NCBI GenBank assembly: GCA_046565505.1
Contig: JBKHYJ010000034.1
Span: 8,609 to 72,608, forward strand
DNA length: 64,000 bases
DNA from: JBKHYJ01 sp046565505
GTDB taxonomy: Bacteria; Acidobacteriota; Blastocatellia; UBA7656
Reading direction: 5' to 3'
The notes beneath the pieces are model-generated. The model did no database searches. It was given only the letters and a program-made list of their open reading frames with translations, and was not told the DNA's origin. The translations under genes and the position numbers were made by a program. Shown here in pieces: positions 34,643 through 44,265 of the stretch. Each line of letters starts with the position of its first letter. The first letter of the stretch is position 1.

Positions 34643-35515
34643 CTAGTCTTTGAGCTTTTTGAACGGGTGCTCGAAGCTCAGGTAGATGAACAGGCCGCGC
34701 TCGCCGCGGCTCGGGCCGAGGCCGATTTGCGCCGCGAGGCCGGGGACTATTTGAAGCCCGCTTTTGAAATTATGAGCCCACCGCACGCCGGGGCTTAAGA
34801 GGAGGGTGTTTTCGCGTTGCTTCAAGTCGCGGCCGATTACAGATTCCTCGCTCTGCCAGAAGGTTTCCAGCATGACGTTGAAATTCGGCGCGGCCAGCCA
34901 GATGAAGCTCTGGCCGAGGTTGAAGTCTTTAAGCGTCGCCTTGTCGCCCCGCTCATTTCTGGCCGAGGGCGTGACCGTCGTGCCGGCGTTCCAGTGTGTG
35001 ACCAGGCGGTCCGACACGACCACGCTCAAGGGGATATTCACCTGAACGCCAGTCGCGCCCGCGCCCAGCCCCTTTTTCTCGTCCCCCGTCGGCAGCAGCA
35101 AGCTGAGCCTCGGGGCGAGCGCCACGCGCGCGTCTCCGTTGCCGGCGAGCTGGTAGCGGTAGTTTATCGCCACGTCGCCGAGCCCCTCGCGCCTGCCCTC
35201 GGGTCCGCTCACCCCCTGCGCAGGTATCGTAAAGCTGAACTGGTGCTTTTGGCTGAACACGGGCCATTCCTGCGTGAAGGTGTAAACCCAGTCGCCGCCA
35301 CGCCGCCGCGTGAAAGTGTTGATGTGCTGAACCACGCCCTCTTCCTGGTTGTACGCTTCTTCGATCAAGAAGCTGTTGTCTTGAATCGGCTTCGGTTTGG
35401 GGGGGGGCGTGTTTTGCGGGTAAGGGGCTGCGCCTTGCCGCGCCGCGCACTCGCAAGCCAGTGCGAGCAGTGCGAGCAGTGCGGCGGCGGGCAGTGACGG
35501 TTTCCCGGACTTCAT
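34643..35515 (-). CDS. Outer-membrane beta-barrel protein (transporter-like, unknown substrate)
   Basis: 290 residues with an N-terminal signal (LPAAALLALLALACECAA), a proline-rich linker and then alternating amphipathic beta strands (GDWVYTFTQEWPVFS, GDVAINYRYQLAG, LAPRLSLLLPTG) typical of barrels related to the phenol MetA-type/DUF transporter families. The strand LLSPGVRWAHNF and the C-terminal FIYLSFEHPFKKL end the barrel. The start has AAGGA seven bases upstream. It may share a transcript with the ceramidase-like gene 105 bases upstream. Function unknown. Confidence 0.75.
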   Translation of the reverse strand: MKSGKPSLPAAALLALLALACECAARQGAAPYPQNTPPPKPKPIQDNSFLIEEAYNQEEGVVQHINTFTRRRGGDWVYTFTQEWPVFSQKHQFSFTIPAQGVSGPEGRREGLGDVAINYRYQLAGNGDARVALAPRLSLLLPTGDEKKGLGAGATGVQVNIPLSVVVSDRLVTHWNAGTTVTPSARNERGDKATLKDFNLGQSFIWLAAPNFNVMLETFWQSEESVIGRDLKQRENTLLLSPGVRWAHNFKSGLQIVPGLAAQIGLGPSRGERGLFIYLSFEHPFKKLKD

Positions 35516-35620
35516 AGCTTCATCCTTCCAGAGTAATGGCCGCGGCTCCCGGCGGCCGCGACCGGCGGGCGTTTGAGTCGGAGGCCGAAACTTGGCAGCA
35601 CCTGGCCCCCGGAAAATGGG

Positions 35621-36889
35621 CTACTTCATCGGGGCGACGGGGCGCAGCTTTTCGAGCGCCTGGAATGCCTCGTTGGTGATGAAGCTGCCGAAGGCCGGGC
35701 CGAATAACGAGATCGATGATTCGTAAGTGTGGTGGCGGTATTCGTCCTCGGTGATTATGTAGCCGAGCGCGTCATTCGTCAGCCCGAGCAGGAAAGTCTT
35801 TTCAAATCCGAGCAGCTTGCCGCGGTCCTTGACCTGAAGATTCAGCACGCTGCTCAACTCGCCCGGTATGGTCACAAACGCGAAGCGGTTATCGAATGAT
35901 ATGGCGTTCACCTCCGTGTCGTAACTCGGCGGGAAGGCGACGCCCGCGGGGAATTTCGGCGGCGGCTGGGGCTTGATCTGGAACGTGTCGCGGGCGAGTT
36001 TTATCTCGACCGCGTCTTGCGGCTTGAGCATTAACAATACTTTGAATACCTCGGCGGCCAGTATCGTCCCCACGTTCTCGGCCCGCTCCCATTCGGTGTC
36101 GCCTTGGAACGCGTGGGGCGCGACCGTCCCCTGCGCCCCGTTGGCGAAGATGGCTATGGCGTCGCCGCCAATCATCTTTTCTAGCGCGCGGCGCGCGTAG
36201 CCGACGAAATCCGCGGAGAATTCCATGTTCTTGGCGCCCAACACGGTCGGGTGCGCGGCGAAATTCATCAGCACGGCCAGCGGCTTCCCGCTCGCGATTG
36301 AATCGACGCGGATGACGCCCACCTCCGGGTCGATGGGCCCGTTGGGCGGCCACGAAGACCTGTATCGCGATATGCCGCGCGCCTCGCCCGCGCCTATCGC
36401 GATTCGCGCGGGCTTCATGTCCTTGTTGGCGGCGACGATGGCCTGGGCCGCGCGCTCCGAGTACAGGTCGCGAATCTTCGGGTCGTAGCGGCCGGCGAGG
36501 GCCGGGAATATTTCCAGGAATGCCCCTCCCCCCGCATGCGTGTGCGACGACATGACGAAGATGTGATCGGGCGGGATGCGAGTCGCCTCGGCCGCTATGG
36601 CGCGCACGCGCTCGACCATGCCGTGGTCGAACCCCAGGTGATCCACGCTCACGAAAGCGACCTTCTCCGTCCCGTTATCGAGAATGAGCGCGCGGGCCTC
36701 TGTCGGGTCATGCACGCCGGTCGAAGGCCGGCCCATTCGCCCGCCGTACCCGGAGAGCGGGGTGCCCACGGGCGGCGTGATATCGGACTTTCCCGCGCCC
36801 GCCATAAGCTTGCCCTGCGCGGCCGCCGCGACGGCGCAGCAAGAGATTAAAACTAGGCCGGCGATGGCGATTGAGATCCGTCTCTTCAT
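35621..36889 (-). CDS. Neutral/alkaline ceramidase N-terminal-domain protein
   Basis: 422 residues with a signal peptide (SIAIAGLVLISCCAVAAAAQG). The mature part begins AGAGKSDITPPVGTPLSGYG, the hallmark of this family, and has VFVMSSHTHAGGG-like metal-ligand histidines (FVMSSHTHAGG), VDHLGFDHG and NFAAHPTVLG. True ceramidases are longer and have a C-terminal domain that is absent here, so the substrate may not be ceramide; family members are often annotated without tested activity. Start supported by AAGGA nine bases upstream. Periplasmic or extracellular. Confidence 0.85.
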   Translation of the reverse strand: MKRRISIAIAGLVLISCCAVAAAAQGKLMAGAGKSDITPPVGTPLSGYGGRMGRPSTGVHDPTEARALILDNGTEKVAFVSVDHLGFDHGMVERVRAIAAEATRIPPDHIFVMSSHTHAGGGAFLEIFPALAGRYDPKIRDLYSERAAQAIVAANKDMKPARIAIGAGEARGISRYRSSWPPNGPIDPEVGVIRVDSIASGKPLAVLMNFAAHPTVLGAKNMEFSADFVGYARRALEKMIGGDAIAIFANGAQGTVAPHAFQGDTEWERAENVGTILAAEVFKVLLMLKPQDAVEIKLARDTFQIKPQPPPKFPAGVAFPPSYDTEVNAISFDNRFAFVTIPGELSSVLNLQVKDRGKLLGFEKTFLLGLTNDALGYIITEDEYRHHTYESSISLFGPAFGSFITNEAFQALEKLRPVAPMK

Positions 36890-36963
36890 TGCGAGTGTCC
36901 TTATTCAGGCGGCGCGATTCGGGCGGGCGTCATTCAAGTAATCGTCATCCGGTTGATCGTCAT

Positions 36964-37740
36964 TCAGGCGATAGTGCTCCCGCCGTCAACCACGATGGTC
37001 TGACCTGTGATGTAGCCCGACGCCGAGGAAGCGAGGAACACCGCCACGCCTTTCAACTCGCCTTCGCTGCCGACCCGGCCCATCGGGACGGCCGCTTCGA
37101 TCCGGGGCTGGGCGGCGTCCAGGACCTTTTCAGTCATGCGGGAAGGGAAAAAGCCCGGCGCGATTGCGTTGACCCTGACGCCGCGCCGCGCCCACTTCGC
37201 GGCGAACTCGCGCGTCATGGCGATCAGGCCGCCTTTGGCCGCCACGTAACCGACGATGTGCTGGCCGTCCTCCATCGACCCCTTGAGCCCCGCCACCGAA
37301 GCGACGTTGATGATGTTGCCGCTCTTGCGCTTGAGCATCTCGCGTCCCGCGCACTGGGAGAATAGGAATGCGCCCGTCAAATTGATGTCTATCACCATGC
37401 GCCACTTGTCTATCGAATGCTCTTCGATTGGCTGGCCCCAGGTCACGCCCGCGTTGTTGACGAGCACGTCTATCTGCCCATACTTGTCGAGCACGCCGCT
37501 GACGGCCCGCTGAACGTCGTCGGGGCTCGACACGTCGCAGAGGGCGCCTTCGCACCTGAAGCCGCGCGAGCGGAACTCGTCTATCGTCGGGGTGAGCCAT
37601 TGCTCCCGCCTGGCTAGCAGCATGAGCGACGCGCCCGCTTCGGCCAGCCCTTCGGCCATCTCCTTGCCCAGCCCGCGCGAGCCCCCCGTCACGAGGGCGA
37701 CTTTGCCCGACAGGTCGAAAATCTCTTTCAGTGTTGGCAC
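36964..37740 (-). CDS. Short-chain dehydrogenase/reductase (SDR)
   Basis: 258 residues, normal classical SDR length. The cofactor motif TGGSRGLG, the NNAG motif (VLVNNAGVTWG), the catalytic serine in VASVAGLKGS and the YVAAK Tyr-Lys pair are all present. The C terminus IVVDGGSTIA is typical of gluconate-5-dehydrogenase/FabG-like members. GTG 37740 has AAGGAG eight bases upstream and fits the family start; two upstream ATGs (37761, 37827) lack binding sites. The neighbouring genes do not define the substrate. Confidence 0.92.
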   Translation of the reverse strand: MPTLKEIFDLSGKVALVTGGSRGLGKEMAEGLAEAGASLMLLARREQWLTPTIDEFRSRGFRCEGALCDVSSPDDVQRAVSGVLDKYGQIDVLVNNAGVTWGQPIEEHSIDKWRMVIDINLTGAFLFSQCAGREMLKRKSGNIINVASVAGLKGSMEDGQHIVGYVAAKGGLIAMTREFAAKWARRGVRVNAIAPGFFPSRMTEKVLDAAQPRIEAAVPMGRVGSEGELKGVAVFLASSASGYITGQTIVVDGGSTIA

Positions 37741-37898
37741 GTCCGTTTCTCCTTGATCCATTTCGGCATTGAACGAGTGTACGCGGCGAAGTGTCCTGGC
37801 CCCAGGCCGCAACGATACTAACATCATCGCCGGCCGCTGGCGAACTGCCGCGGCGGGGCGGTTGAGGCCGGGCGAATCCGCCGCCCGCGTGGCGCGCG

Positions 37899-38960
37899 CT
37901 ACCGCGCGTCGCCTTTCGGGAACATGACTCTGTCGGGCTCCGCGTTCAGCCTCGCCAGCATCTTCGTTATCAGGCGGGTTTTCACTCTCCCTTGTTCTTT
38001 GGGAACGACGAGGTAGCGCACTATGGCTTCTATCCAGGTGTTATCGTTGACGCGGAAGATGACGCTTGGGCGCTCCCGCACCTCCAGTTGATCGACGGGC
38101 GTCTGCGCGAGCAGCTCCCTGTAGACGGTCACGCGCTTCATCATCGCCTCGCCGATCTCTTCCTCCGCGGTCTCCTGCATCACCTTGGCGACGAACTCCA
38201 GGTCGCTGCCGTAGGCGATGTGGAATCTGATCTCGTTCCAGATGTAAGGGAAGAGCGGCCAGCTGTAGTTATAGATGGACGAGCTTAGCGCCTGCGAGTT
38301 CGGGAACTTGATTATCCTGCCGCTCGGGTGGTCTGTCGAGAGGTACTTGCCGCCGAACTCCCAGAGCGTGGTGTCGATGTAGCCCACGTCTATCACGTCG
38401 CCCGTCGCGTCGCCTATCTGTATCCTGTCGCCCACCCTGTATGGGGCTCTGACGAGTATGTATACCCAGCCGATGAAGCTCGAAAGCACCGTCTGCAACG
38501 CGAACCCCAGGATGAGCGACGCCAGCCCCAGCGAGAAGATGGCCGTCTGCCAGTTGACGAACACGGAGACGAATATGATGAAGAAGACGATCAGGCCGAC
38601 GACCAGCCTCAAGACCCTGTTGAGGTTGTACCGGCTGACGGTGTCATGTATGCGGCTCACCAGGTAAATCTGTATGGCCTTGGCGACCCCCAGAACGAAG
38701 ACGACCGTGATCGCGCCCCGCGTCAGCCTCAGCGCCGTGGCCCTGAAACTATTCGGCAGGCCGAAGTATTCGAGCGTGAACAGGTAGTAGCAGACCCCCA
38801 GCCCGATCAGCAACAGCAGGTAGGAGCCGAACCACACCTTGTCTCTGGTCGCGGCCGGCGGCGGCGGCTGACCCTTCTCGCCCGTCGTCTGCTTCAGCGC
38901 GGCTTTAACGTCATCCTGCCGCTTGAGCTCTTCTACCTGAGCCTTCTTTTCTTCTGCCAT
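37899..38960 (-). CDS. MscS-family mechanosensitive ion channel
   Basis: 353 residues. After a charged N-terminal region come four membrane segments, the pore-lining helix with Gly/Ala packing (SLGLASLILGFALQTVLSSF) and the beta domain (RAPYRVGDRIQIGDATGDVIDV, then IIKFPNSQALSSSIYNYS). The cytoplasmic alpha/beta domain follows. MscS channels open on hypo-osmotic shock. The final segment differs from short E. coli MscS by an extended C terminus. Monocistronic on the minus strand. Confidence 0.92.
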   Translation of the reverse strand: MAEEKKAQVEELKRQDDVKAALKQTTGEKGQPPPPAATRDKVWFGSYLLLLIGLGVCYYLFTLEYFGLPNSFRATALRLTRGAITVVFVLGVAKAIQIYLVSRIHDTVSRYNLNRVLRLVVGLIVFFIIFVSVFVNWQTAIFSLGLASLILGFALQTVLSSFIGWVYILVRAPYRVGDRIQIGDATGDVIDVGYIDTTLWEFGGKYLSTDHPSGRIIKFPNSQALSSSIYNYSWPLFPYIWNEIRFHIAYGSDLEFVAKVMQETAEEEIGEAMMKRVTVYRELLAQTPVDQLEVRERPSVIFRVNDNTWIEAIVRYLVVPKEQGRVKTRLITKMLARLNAEPDRVMFPKGDAR

Positions 38961-39124
38961 AACACCACCGCACGACGGTCGCAGCCGCCGGCCGGTCGGG
39001 AGATTAAGTGTGGGGGAAGTTTGGAGATGAGGGGCGAGTAAAACTATTTCAAATCCGAACCCCGAACCGGGATTTCGGGCGGCGGCAGCCGTCCCATAGA
39101 TTATTTACCCCTCATCCTTTGTTC

Positions 39125-39337
39125 TCAGCGCCCGGCGCGGGGGCGGCCGGGGTTGTTCTTCTCCCGCGACGGGTTCTCGCGGTATGACTGCTCCGCGCCG
39201 TCATCCAGAATATTCTGACGCTGCTGTGAGGCTTGGGTGACGGTCGAGCGTTTATCTAGCTTGCGGCTTTCGCCTTTGATCGGGCTTTGCTTTTTGCCCT
39301 GGCCCGCAGGCGGCTGGTTCTTTTTCTTATCTGCCAT
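39125..39337 (-). CDS. Small basic low-complexity protein
   Basis: 70 residues, rich in K, Q, R, N and P, without a membrane segment; predicted to be disordered. It begins MADKKKNQPPAGQGKK and ends in NNPGRPRAGR. A GAGG sits about ten bases ahead of the ATG, and the gene starts 21 bases after the mazG stop codon on the same strand, so it may be cotranscribed. I recognise no family; an RNA- or nucleoid-binding role is only suggested by composition. Confidence 0.55.
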   Translation of the reverse strand: MADKKKNQPPAGQGKKQSPIKGESRKLDKRSTVTQASQQRQNILDDGAEQSYRENPSREKNNPGRPRAGR

Positions 39338-39358
39338 GCTTTTTCCCTCGCGTTCGTG

Positions 39359-40219
39359 TTAGACCGCGCCGGGCCTGGCGTCCGGGGCCGCGCGGCCTTT
39401 CTCCTTCTCCTTGGCTTCGTTCCATAAAGCGTCCATCTCAACGTCATTCGAGTCGGCAGGCTTGCGCCCCTGCTCCCGCAGGCGGTCTTCGATGTGGCGG
39501 AAGCGCCGCCGGAATTTTCTGTTCGAGGACTTGAGCGCGCTCTCCGGGTCGATGCCGAGCAGCCGCGCGACGTTCACGGCCACGAGCAGCAGGTCCCCGA
39601 CCTCGTCGGCCATGTCGCGGTGCCTGGGCGTCTCGCTCGCCACCGCCTGCTTCAGCTCTTCGACCTCCTCGTCGAGCTTTTGCAGCACGGAGGCTACGTC
39701 GGGCCAGTCGAAGTTCACGCGCGCGACTTTGGTCGATATCTGGAAGGCTTCCATGACGGCCGGGAGCCTCGTCGATACGCTGTCGAGCATGGAGCCGCTC
39801 GTGTCGGCACCTTTACCCTTCGCGGCCAGCTCGGCCGCCTTGATCGCTTCCCAGTTGCGTAGCACTTCCGTTGAGTTCTCGGCCTTGTCTTCGCCGAACA
39901 CGTGCGGGTGGCGGCGGATCATCTTCGACGACACGCGCTCTATGACATCCGCGACGCTGAACCTGTCCTGCTCCGCGGCGATCTGGCTGTGGAATACGAC
40001 CTGGAGCAGCAGGTCGCCGAGCTCGCCGGCGAATTCTTCGTCGTTGCCGTCGTCTATGGATTCGACCACCTCGTAAGCCTCTTCGAGGAGCATCGGCTTC
40101 AGGCTCTCATGCGTCTGCTCGCGGTCCCACGGGCACCCGCCGGGCGCGCGCAGCCGCGAAATCAACTCGACCAGCTCCGCGAACTTATCGCCGGCCGCCT
40201 TCGGCTTTGAATCATCCAT
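39359..40219 (-). CDS. mazG: Nucleoside triphosphate pyrophosphohydrolase MazG
   Basis: 286 residues with two MazG domains, as in E. coli MazG. The first has GGCPWDREQTHESLKPM and the metal-binding helices EEAYEVVESID and EFAGELGDLLLQVVFHS; the second has DKFRRRF-like and ADEVGDLLLVAVNVARL. The enzyme hydrolyses (d)NTPs to monophosphates and pyrophosphate, removing aberrant nucleotides and lowering ppGpp. A Lys/Glu-rich tail extends the C terminus. Confidence 0.95.
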   Translation of the reverse strand: MDDSKPKAAGDKFAELVELISRLRAPGGCPWDREQTHESLKPMLLEEAYEVVESIDDGNDEEFAGELGDLLLQVVFHSQIAAEQDRFSVADVIERVSSKMIRRHPHVFGEDKAENSTEVLRNWEAIKAAELAAKGKGADTSGSMLDSVSTRLPAVMEAFQISTKVARVNFDWPDVASVLQKLDEEVEELKQAVASETPRHRDMADEVGDLLLVAVNVARLLGIDPESALKSSNRKFRRRFRHIEDRLREQGRKPADSNDVEMDALWNEAKEKEKGRAAPDARPGAV

Positions 40220-40420
40220 AATTCCAATTTACATGATGTGGCATCGCTCGACAAGGCACGAATCGGGCGGCGGGGCACGTCGGCGGGCGATTCTTCACCT
40301 CTTGCACCGGCAGGCGGATTCGCGAACGCGCGGCCCCGGCCCCTGGCCCGCGGCCCCCGCCAGGTGTTAGCATAAACTCTCCCGACGCCGCGTCGATTTC
40401 ATAGCACTGGATAGAGGAAT

Positions 40421-41044
40421 ATGGCCGAAGAGAAAGACACGAAAATTAAGGTCACGGATCGCAGAAAGTTCAACCCGGATGGCACGCCCCGCGAGCAGAC
40501 GGCGGAGTCGGCCGAGCCTCAGCCCGAGCCCGCGAGCCCACAGAGTCAGGCCGCCCCCGCCGCCCCGCCCGCCGAAGATGCCGTGCAGAGCAACGTCGTA
40601 TCTTTTCCCGGCGAGGCCGCGAAGAAAAAAGACCGCCCGGAGACCGAGGCCCCGCCCCGCGAGGCGGCCGCCCCGGACCGCGCGGGGGCACAGCCGGACG
40701 ACGCGGCGCGGGCGCAGGACGCGCAGGCGAGGGCGGCCGCGAGCGCCGCCGAGCAGGCCTACAACCAGATGAAAGGCGGCGGCGTCCCGGGGGCCCCCGA
40801 GGCTTCCTTCCTCGGCCTTTTAGACATGCTCGCGGGCGAAGCCGCAATGTGCCTGGGGATGGTCAAGAACCCTTCAGGCGCGGAGCTCCCCATAGACCTC
40901 GACGCCGCGCGGCAGATTATTGATATGCTGGCGATGCTTCAACGAAAGACCGCCGGCAACCTCGACGCCGAAGAGAAGGACGTGTTGGAGAACATACTGG
41001 CATACCTGCGCATGCAGTTCGTGTCGCTTTCGAGAAACAAATGA
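40421..41044 (+). CDS. DUF1844-domain protein
   Basis: 207 residues. The N-terminal two thirds is disordered and rich in P, A and E. The C-terminal ~75 residues form the DUF1844 domain (SFLGLLDMLAGEAAMCLGM, then AARQIIDMLAMLQRKTAGNL and YLRMQFVSL). The function of the family is unknown. The stop codon overlaps the start of the next gene (ATGA), indicating translational coupling with the metallo-hydrolase and possibly with ribF. Confidence 0.9.
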   Translation: MAEEKDTKIKVTDRRKFNPDGTPREQTAESAEPQPEPASPQSQAAPAAPPAEDAVQSNVVSFPGEAAKKKDRPETEAPPREAAAPDRAGAQPDDAARAQDAQARAAASAAEQAYNQMKGGGVPGAPEASFLGLLDMLAGEAAMCLGMVKNPSGAELPIDLDAARQIIDMLAMLQRKTAGNLDAEEKDVLENILAYLRMQFVSLSRNK

Positions 41045-41796
41045 GGGTGACCTTCCTGGGCACAGGCACGTCGGTCGGGGTCCCGGCCGTGGGGTGCGAT
41101 TGCGAGACCTGCCTGTCGGATGACGAGCGCGACAGGCGGCTGCGCACCTCGGTCCTCATAGAGCATGGCGGCCAGAACATAATCATCGACGCCTCGACGG
41201 ACTTCCGCCAGCAGGCGCTGCGGGCCGGCATCAGACACCTCGCCGCGATATTGTTTACGCACTCGCACGCGGACCACTGCTTCGGGCTTGACGACACGCG
41301 GCCAATAATGTTCAGGCATGGCCCCATCGCCTGTTTCGCCACTGAAGTCACCTGGGATGGCCTTCGCCGCATTTACTCTTACGTGTTCGAGCCGGCGCCC
41401 TACCCGGGCCTGCCCCGCATAATCCCCCACCGCATAGAAGGCGAGTTCAACCTCCTGGGCCTGGACGTGGAGCCGCTGACGGTCATTCACGGCAACCTGC
41501 CCGTCACGGCATACCGCGTCGGCGGCTTCGCCTACGTGACGGACTGCAACCGCATCCCCGACGAGACCTGCGCGCGGCTTAAGGGGCTGGACCTGCTCGT
41601 GATCGACGCGCTGCGTTTCAAGAAACACCCGACACACATGTCGCTCGACGAGTCGCTCGGCTACGTCGAGAGGCTCAGGCCCCGCAGGGCGCTGTTGACG
41701 CACATCTCGCATGACATAAAGCACGAAGAGACGAGCGGCCACCTGCCGGCGGGCGTCGAGATCGCTTACGACGGGCTGACCGTGGAAGTCGTCTGA
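41041..41796 (+). CDS. PhnP-like MBL-fold metallohydrolase
   Basis: 251 residues. FLGTGTSVGVPAVGCDCETC gives the family opening with the extra zinc-binding cysteines of PhnP-type proteins; the catalytic motif THSHADH is at 73-79, followed by later metal ligands in YVTDCNR and LTHISHD. PhnP is a cyclic phosphodiesterase; other members process tRNA or lipoate. The start overlaps the DUF1844 gene by four bases. Confidence 0.9.
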   Translation: MRVTFLGTGTSVGVPAVGCDCETCLSDDERDRRLRTSVLIEHGGQNIIIDASTDFRQQALRAGIRHLAAILFTHSHADHCFGLDDTRPIMFRHGPIACFATEVTWDGLRRIYSYVFEPAPYPGLPRIIPHRIEGEFNLLGLDVEPLTVIHGNLPVTAYRVGGFAYVTDCNRIPDETCARLKGLDLLVIDALRFKKHPTHMSLDESLGYVERLRPRRALLTHISHDIKHEETSGHLPAGVEIAYDGLTVEVV

Positions 41797-41965
41797 GCGC
41801 CGCCGCCCGGTCGGCGCCGACTGCGCGCGGCGCCGCGGCTTGCGCCGCCCGCCATTCGCGATTAAGTTTAACTCGGCCCTCGGCTGTGCGAGATTGCGCG
41901 ACGGAGCCTCCCGCCGCTGCGTAGAGGATGGGGCGGTTCTAAGAGTAAGCGCGAGCCTTAGACGG

Positions 41966-42922
41966 ATGAAAATATTTCGAGACGTTGACGACCGCCAGAT
42001 ACAGACGCCGACCGTGCTGACTTTCGGCGTGTTCGACGGACTGCACCTCGCCCACAGGCAGATAATGAACAGGGTCGTCGGGCGCGCGCGCGCGTCGAGG
42101 CTGCCGGCCACGGTCGTCACATTCGACCCGCACCCGCGCGCGGTCCTGCGGCCGCAGACGGCCCCCCCGCTGCTTCAAACATTCGAGCAGAAGATGGAGG
42201 GGATGCGCGGCCTCGGCGTCGAGCAGGTGGTGGTGCTTAATTTCACCCCGGAGCTCGCGCGGGTGAGCGCGGAGGACTTCCTGAATGAGACGATCTTCGG
42301 CCGGCTCGACGCCCGCGAGGTCTACCTCGGGCACGGGTTCGCCTTCGGGCGCGACCGCGAAGGCAGGTTCGAGCTGCTCAAGCGGGTGGCGGGCGAGCGG
42401 GGCCGCATCGCCGAAGAAGTCCCCGAGGTCGTCATCCGCGGCCACCGCGTCAGCTCCACGATCATACGCCGCCTGCTCAGCGCCGGCCGCATCAACCTCG
42501 CGCGGCGGATGCTCGGGCGGCCTTATGGGATAGAGAGCCGCGTGATCGAGGGCCGCAGGATCGCCAGGGCGCAGCTCAACTACGCGACGGCGAACCTCAA
42601 GCCGCAAAACACCGTGATCCCGACCAACGGCGTTTACGTCACGCTCACGCTGGTCGAAGGCGAGTGGCTGCGCTCCATCACGAACATAGGCAACAAGCCC
42701 ACGTTCGGCGGCGACCCCGAAGTGACGATAGAGACTCACATGATGGATTTCGACCGCCAGCTTTACGGCGAAAAGATTCGCGTCCGCTTCCTCTACCGCC
42801 TGCGGGGCGAAAGAAAATTCGAGTCTGTAGAGGCGCTGCGCGCCCAGATCAGCCGCGACGACGGGCGCGCGGTCAGGTATTTTCAGATGGGGCCGGTGCG
42901 CCGCAACTTCCGGTTCAAGTAG
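41966..42922 (+). CDS. ribF: Bifunctional riboflavin kinase/FAD synthetase
   Basis: 318 residues. The N-terminal FAD synthetase domain has TFGVFDGLHLAHRQIM and VTFDPHPRAVLRP, then STIIRRLLSAGRINLA; the C-terminal riboflavin kinase domain has NYATANLKP, NGVYVTLTLV and SITNIGNKPTFGG. The usual PTAN motif of the kinase reads ATAN here, keeping the Mg-binding Thr and Asn. ATG 41966 matches the family start; the frame is open for 42 more codons upstream, but that part is Arg/Ala-rich. No FMN riboswitch is evident upstream. Confidence 0.93.
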   Translation: MKIFRDVDDRQIQTPTVLTFGVFDGLHLAHRQIMNRVVGRARASRLPATVVTFDPHPRAVLRPQTAPPLLQTFEQKMEGMRGLGVEQVVVLNFTPELARVSAEDFLNETIFGRLDAREVYLGHGFAFGRDREGRFELLKRVAGERGRIAEEVPEVVIRGHRVSSTIIRRLLSAGRINLARRMLGRPYGIESRVIEGRRIARAQLNYATANLKPQNTVIPTNGVYVTLTLVEGEWLRSITNIGNKPTFGGDPEVTIETHMMDFDRQLYGEKIRVRFLYRLRGERKFESVEALRAQISRDDGRAVRYFQMGPVRRNFRFK

Positions 42923-42941
42923 CGGATTAATGGAGGACAGT

Positions 42942-43532
42942 ATGATCAGGAATTGGCCCAAATACTTTGTGCTTTCGCTCTTGCTTTTGCCCCCTTTCGC
43001 CTTCCGCGCCCGCGCGCAGGAGGTCATCAAGCCCGAGAAGCGGGCCTTGATCAAAGAGCTTTATGAAGTGACGAAGCTGGATAAGACGATGCAGAGCTTC
43101 ATGGACATATTCCTAGCCCAGATGCAGAACGAGCTGCCCCAGATAGTCTCTCAAGCCGCGGGCGATATGTCCGGGGCGGCCGATAAGGACCGTGACGAGA
43201 TACAGAGAATGGTCGCCGAGAGCTCCGCGCGTTTGGTCAAGCGATTCCGGGAGGTGGTCGGGCAAAAGATCAACTTCGCCGAGGTCGGCGAGCAGCTCTT
43301 TTATCCCATCTATGACAAGTTTTACACCGAAGAAGATTTGAGGGCGTTAACCGCTTTTTACAAATCCCCGGTCGGTCAAAAATCGCTAGAGATTATGCCG
43401 CAGTTGATGGCCGAATCTATGAAAAAGTCCAGCGAGATTTTGCTGCCGAGGATCATGAAAATAGCCACGGAGATCATGGAGGAAGAGAAGCAGCGGCTGA
43501 ACGAAGAGTTCAAGAAGCGTAAGAAGCAGTGA
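42942..43532 (+). CDS. DUF2059-domain secreted protein
   Basis: 196 residues with a signal peptide (YFVLSLLLLPPFAFRARAQ) and an all-helical mature part containing the DUF2059 core (YPIYDKFYTEEDLRALTAFY, then SPVGQKSLEIMPQLM). The function is unknown; family members are periplasmic. The ATG at 42942 is chosen because GGAGG lies five bases upstream and an earlier ATG would contain that site. It starts 20 bases after ribF. Confidence 0.88.
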   Translation: MIRNWPKYFVLSLLLLPPFAFRARAQEVIKPEKRALIKELYEVTKLDKTMQSFMDIFLAQMQNELPQIVSQAAGDMSGAADKDRDEIQRMVAESSARLVKRFREVVGQKINFAEVGEQLFYPIYDKFYTEEDLRALTAFYKSPVGQKSLEIMPQLMAESMKKSSEILLPRIMKIATEIMEEEKQRLNEEFKKRKKQ

Positions 43533-43612
43533 GAAAATCGGCGGGCGACGCCCGCGCCCGGGGCGCCTACGACGACGCCGGCCCTGAGGGCGGCTTCCGC
43601 GCCCAATTCGAC

Positions 43613-43641
43613 TTGTAACCTGCCCTGTGAGGTTGTATAAA
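43613..43641 (+). promoter_or_regulatory. Sigma-70-type promoter of the cox-like operon
   Basis: TTGTAA (43613-43618) and TATAAA (43636-43641) are 17 bases apart, giving a leader of about 55 bases before the first subunit gene. Confidence 0.65.
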
Positions 43642-43701
43642 AATCAAGCTTGAACTTTTGAATCATTCCTCATCCATAAAGAAAAAAGTGAGGTGGCTTC
43701 G

Positions 43702-44190
<489 letters not shown>

Positions 44191-44265
44191 ATAAGCGCCC
44201 GGTGATTAGTGAAAACCTGCGGGGCGATTAATCCCCCTTCACTCGGCCCTCGGCCTGGAGGATTT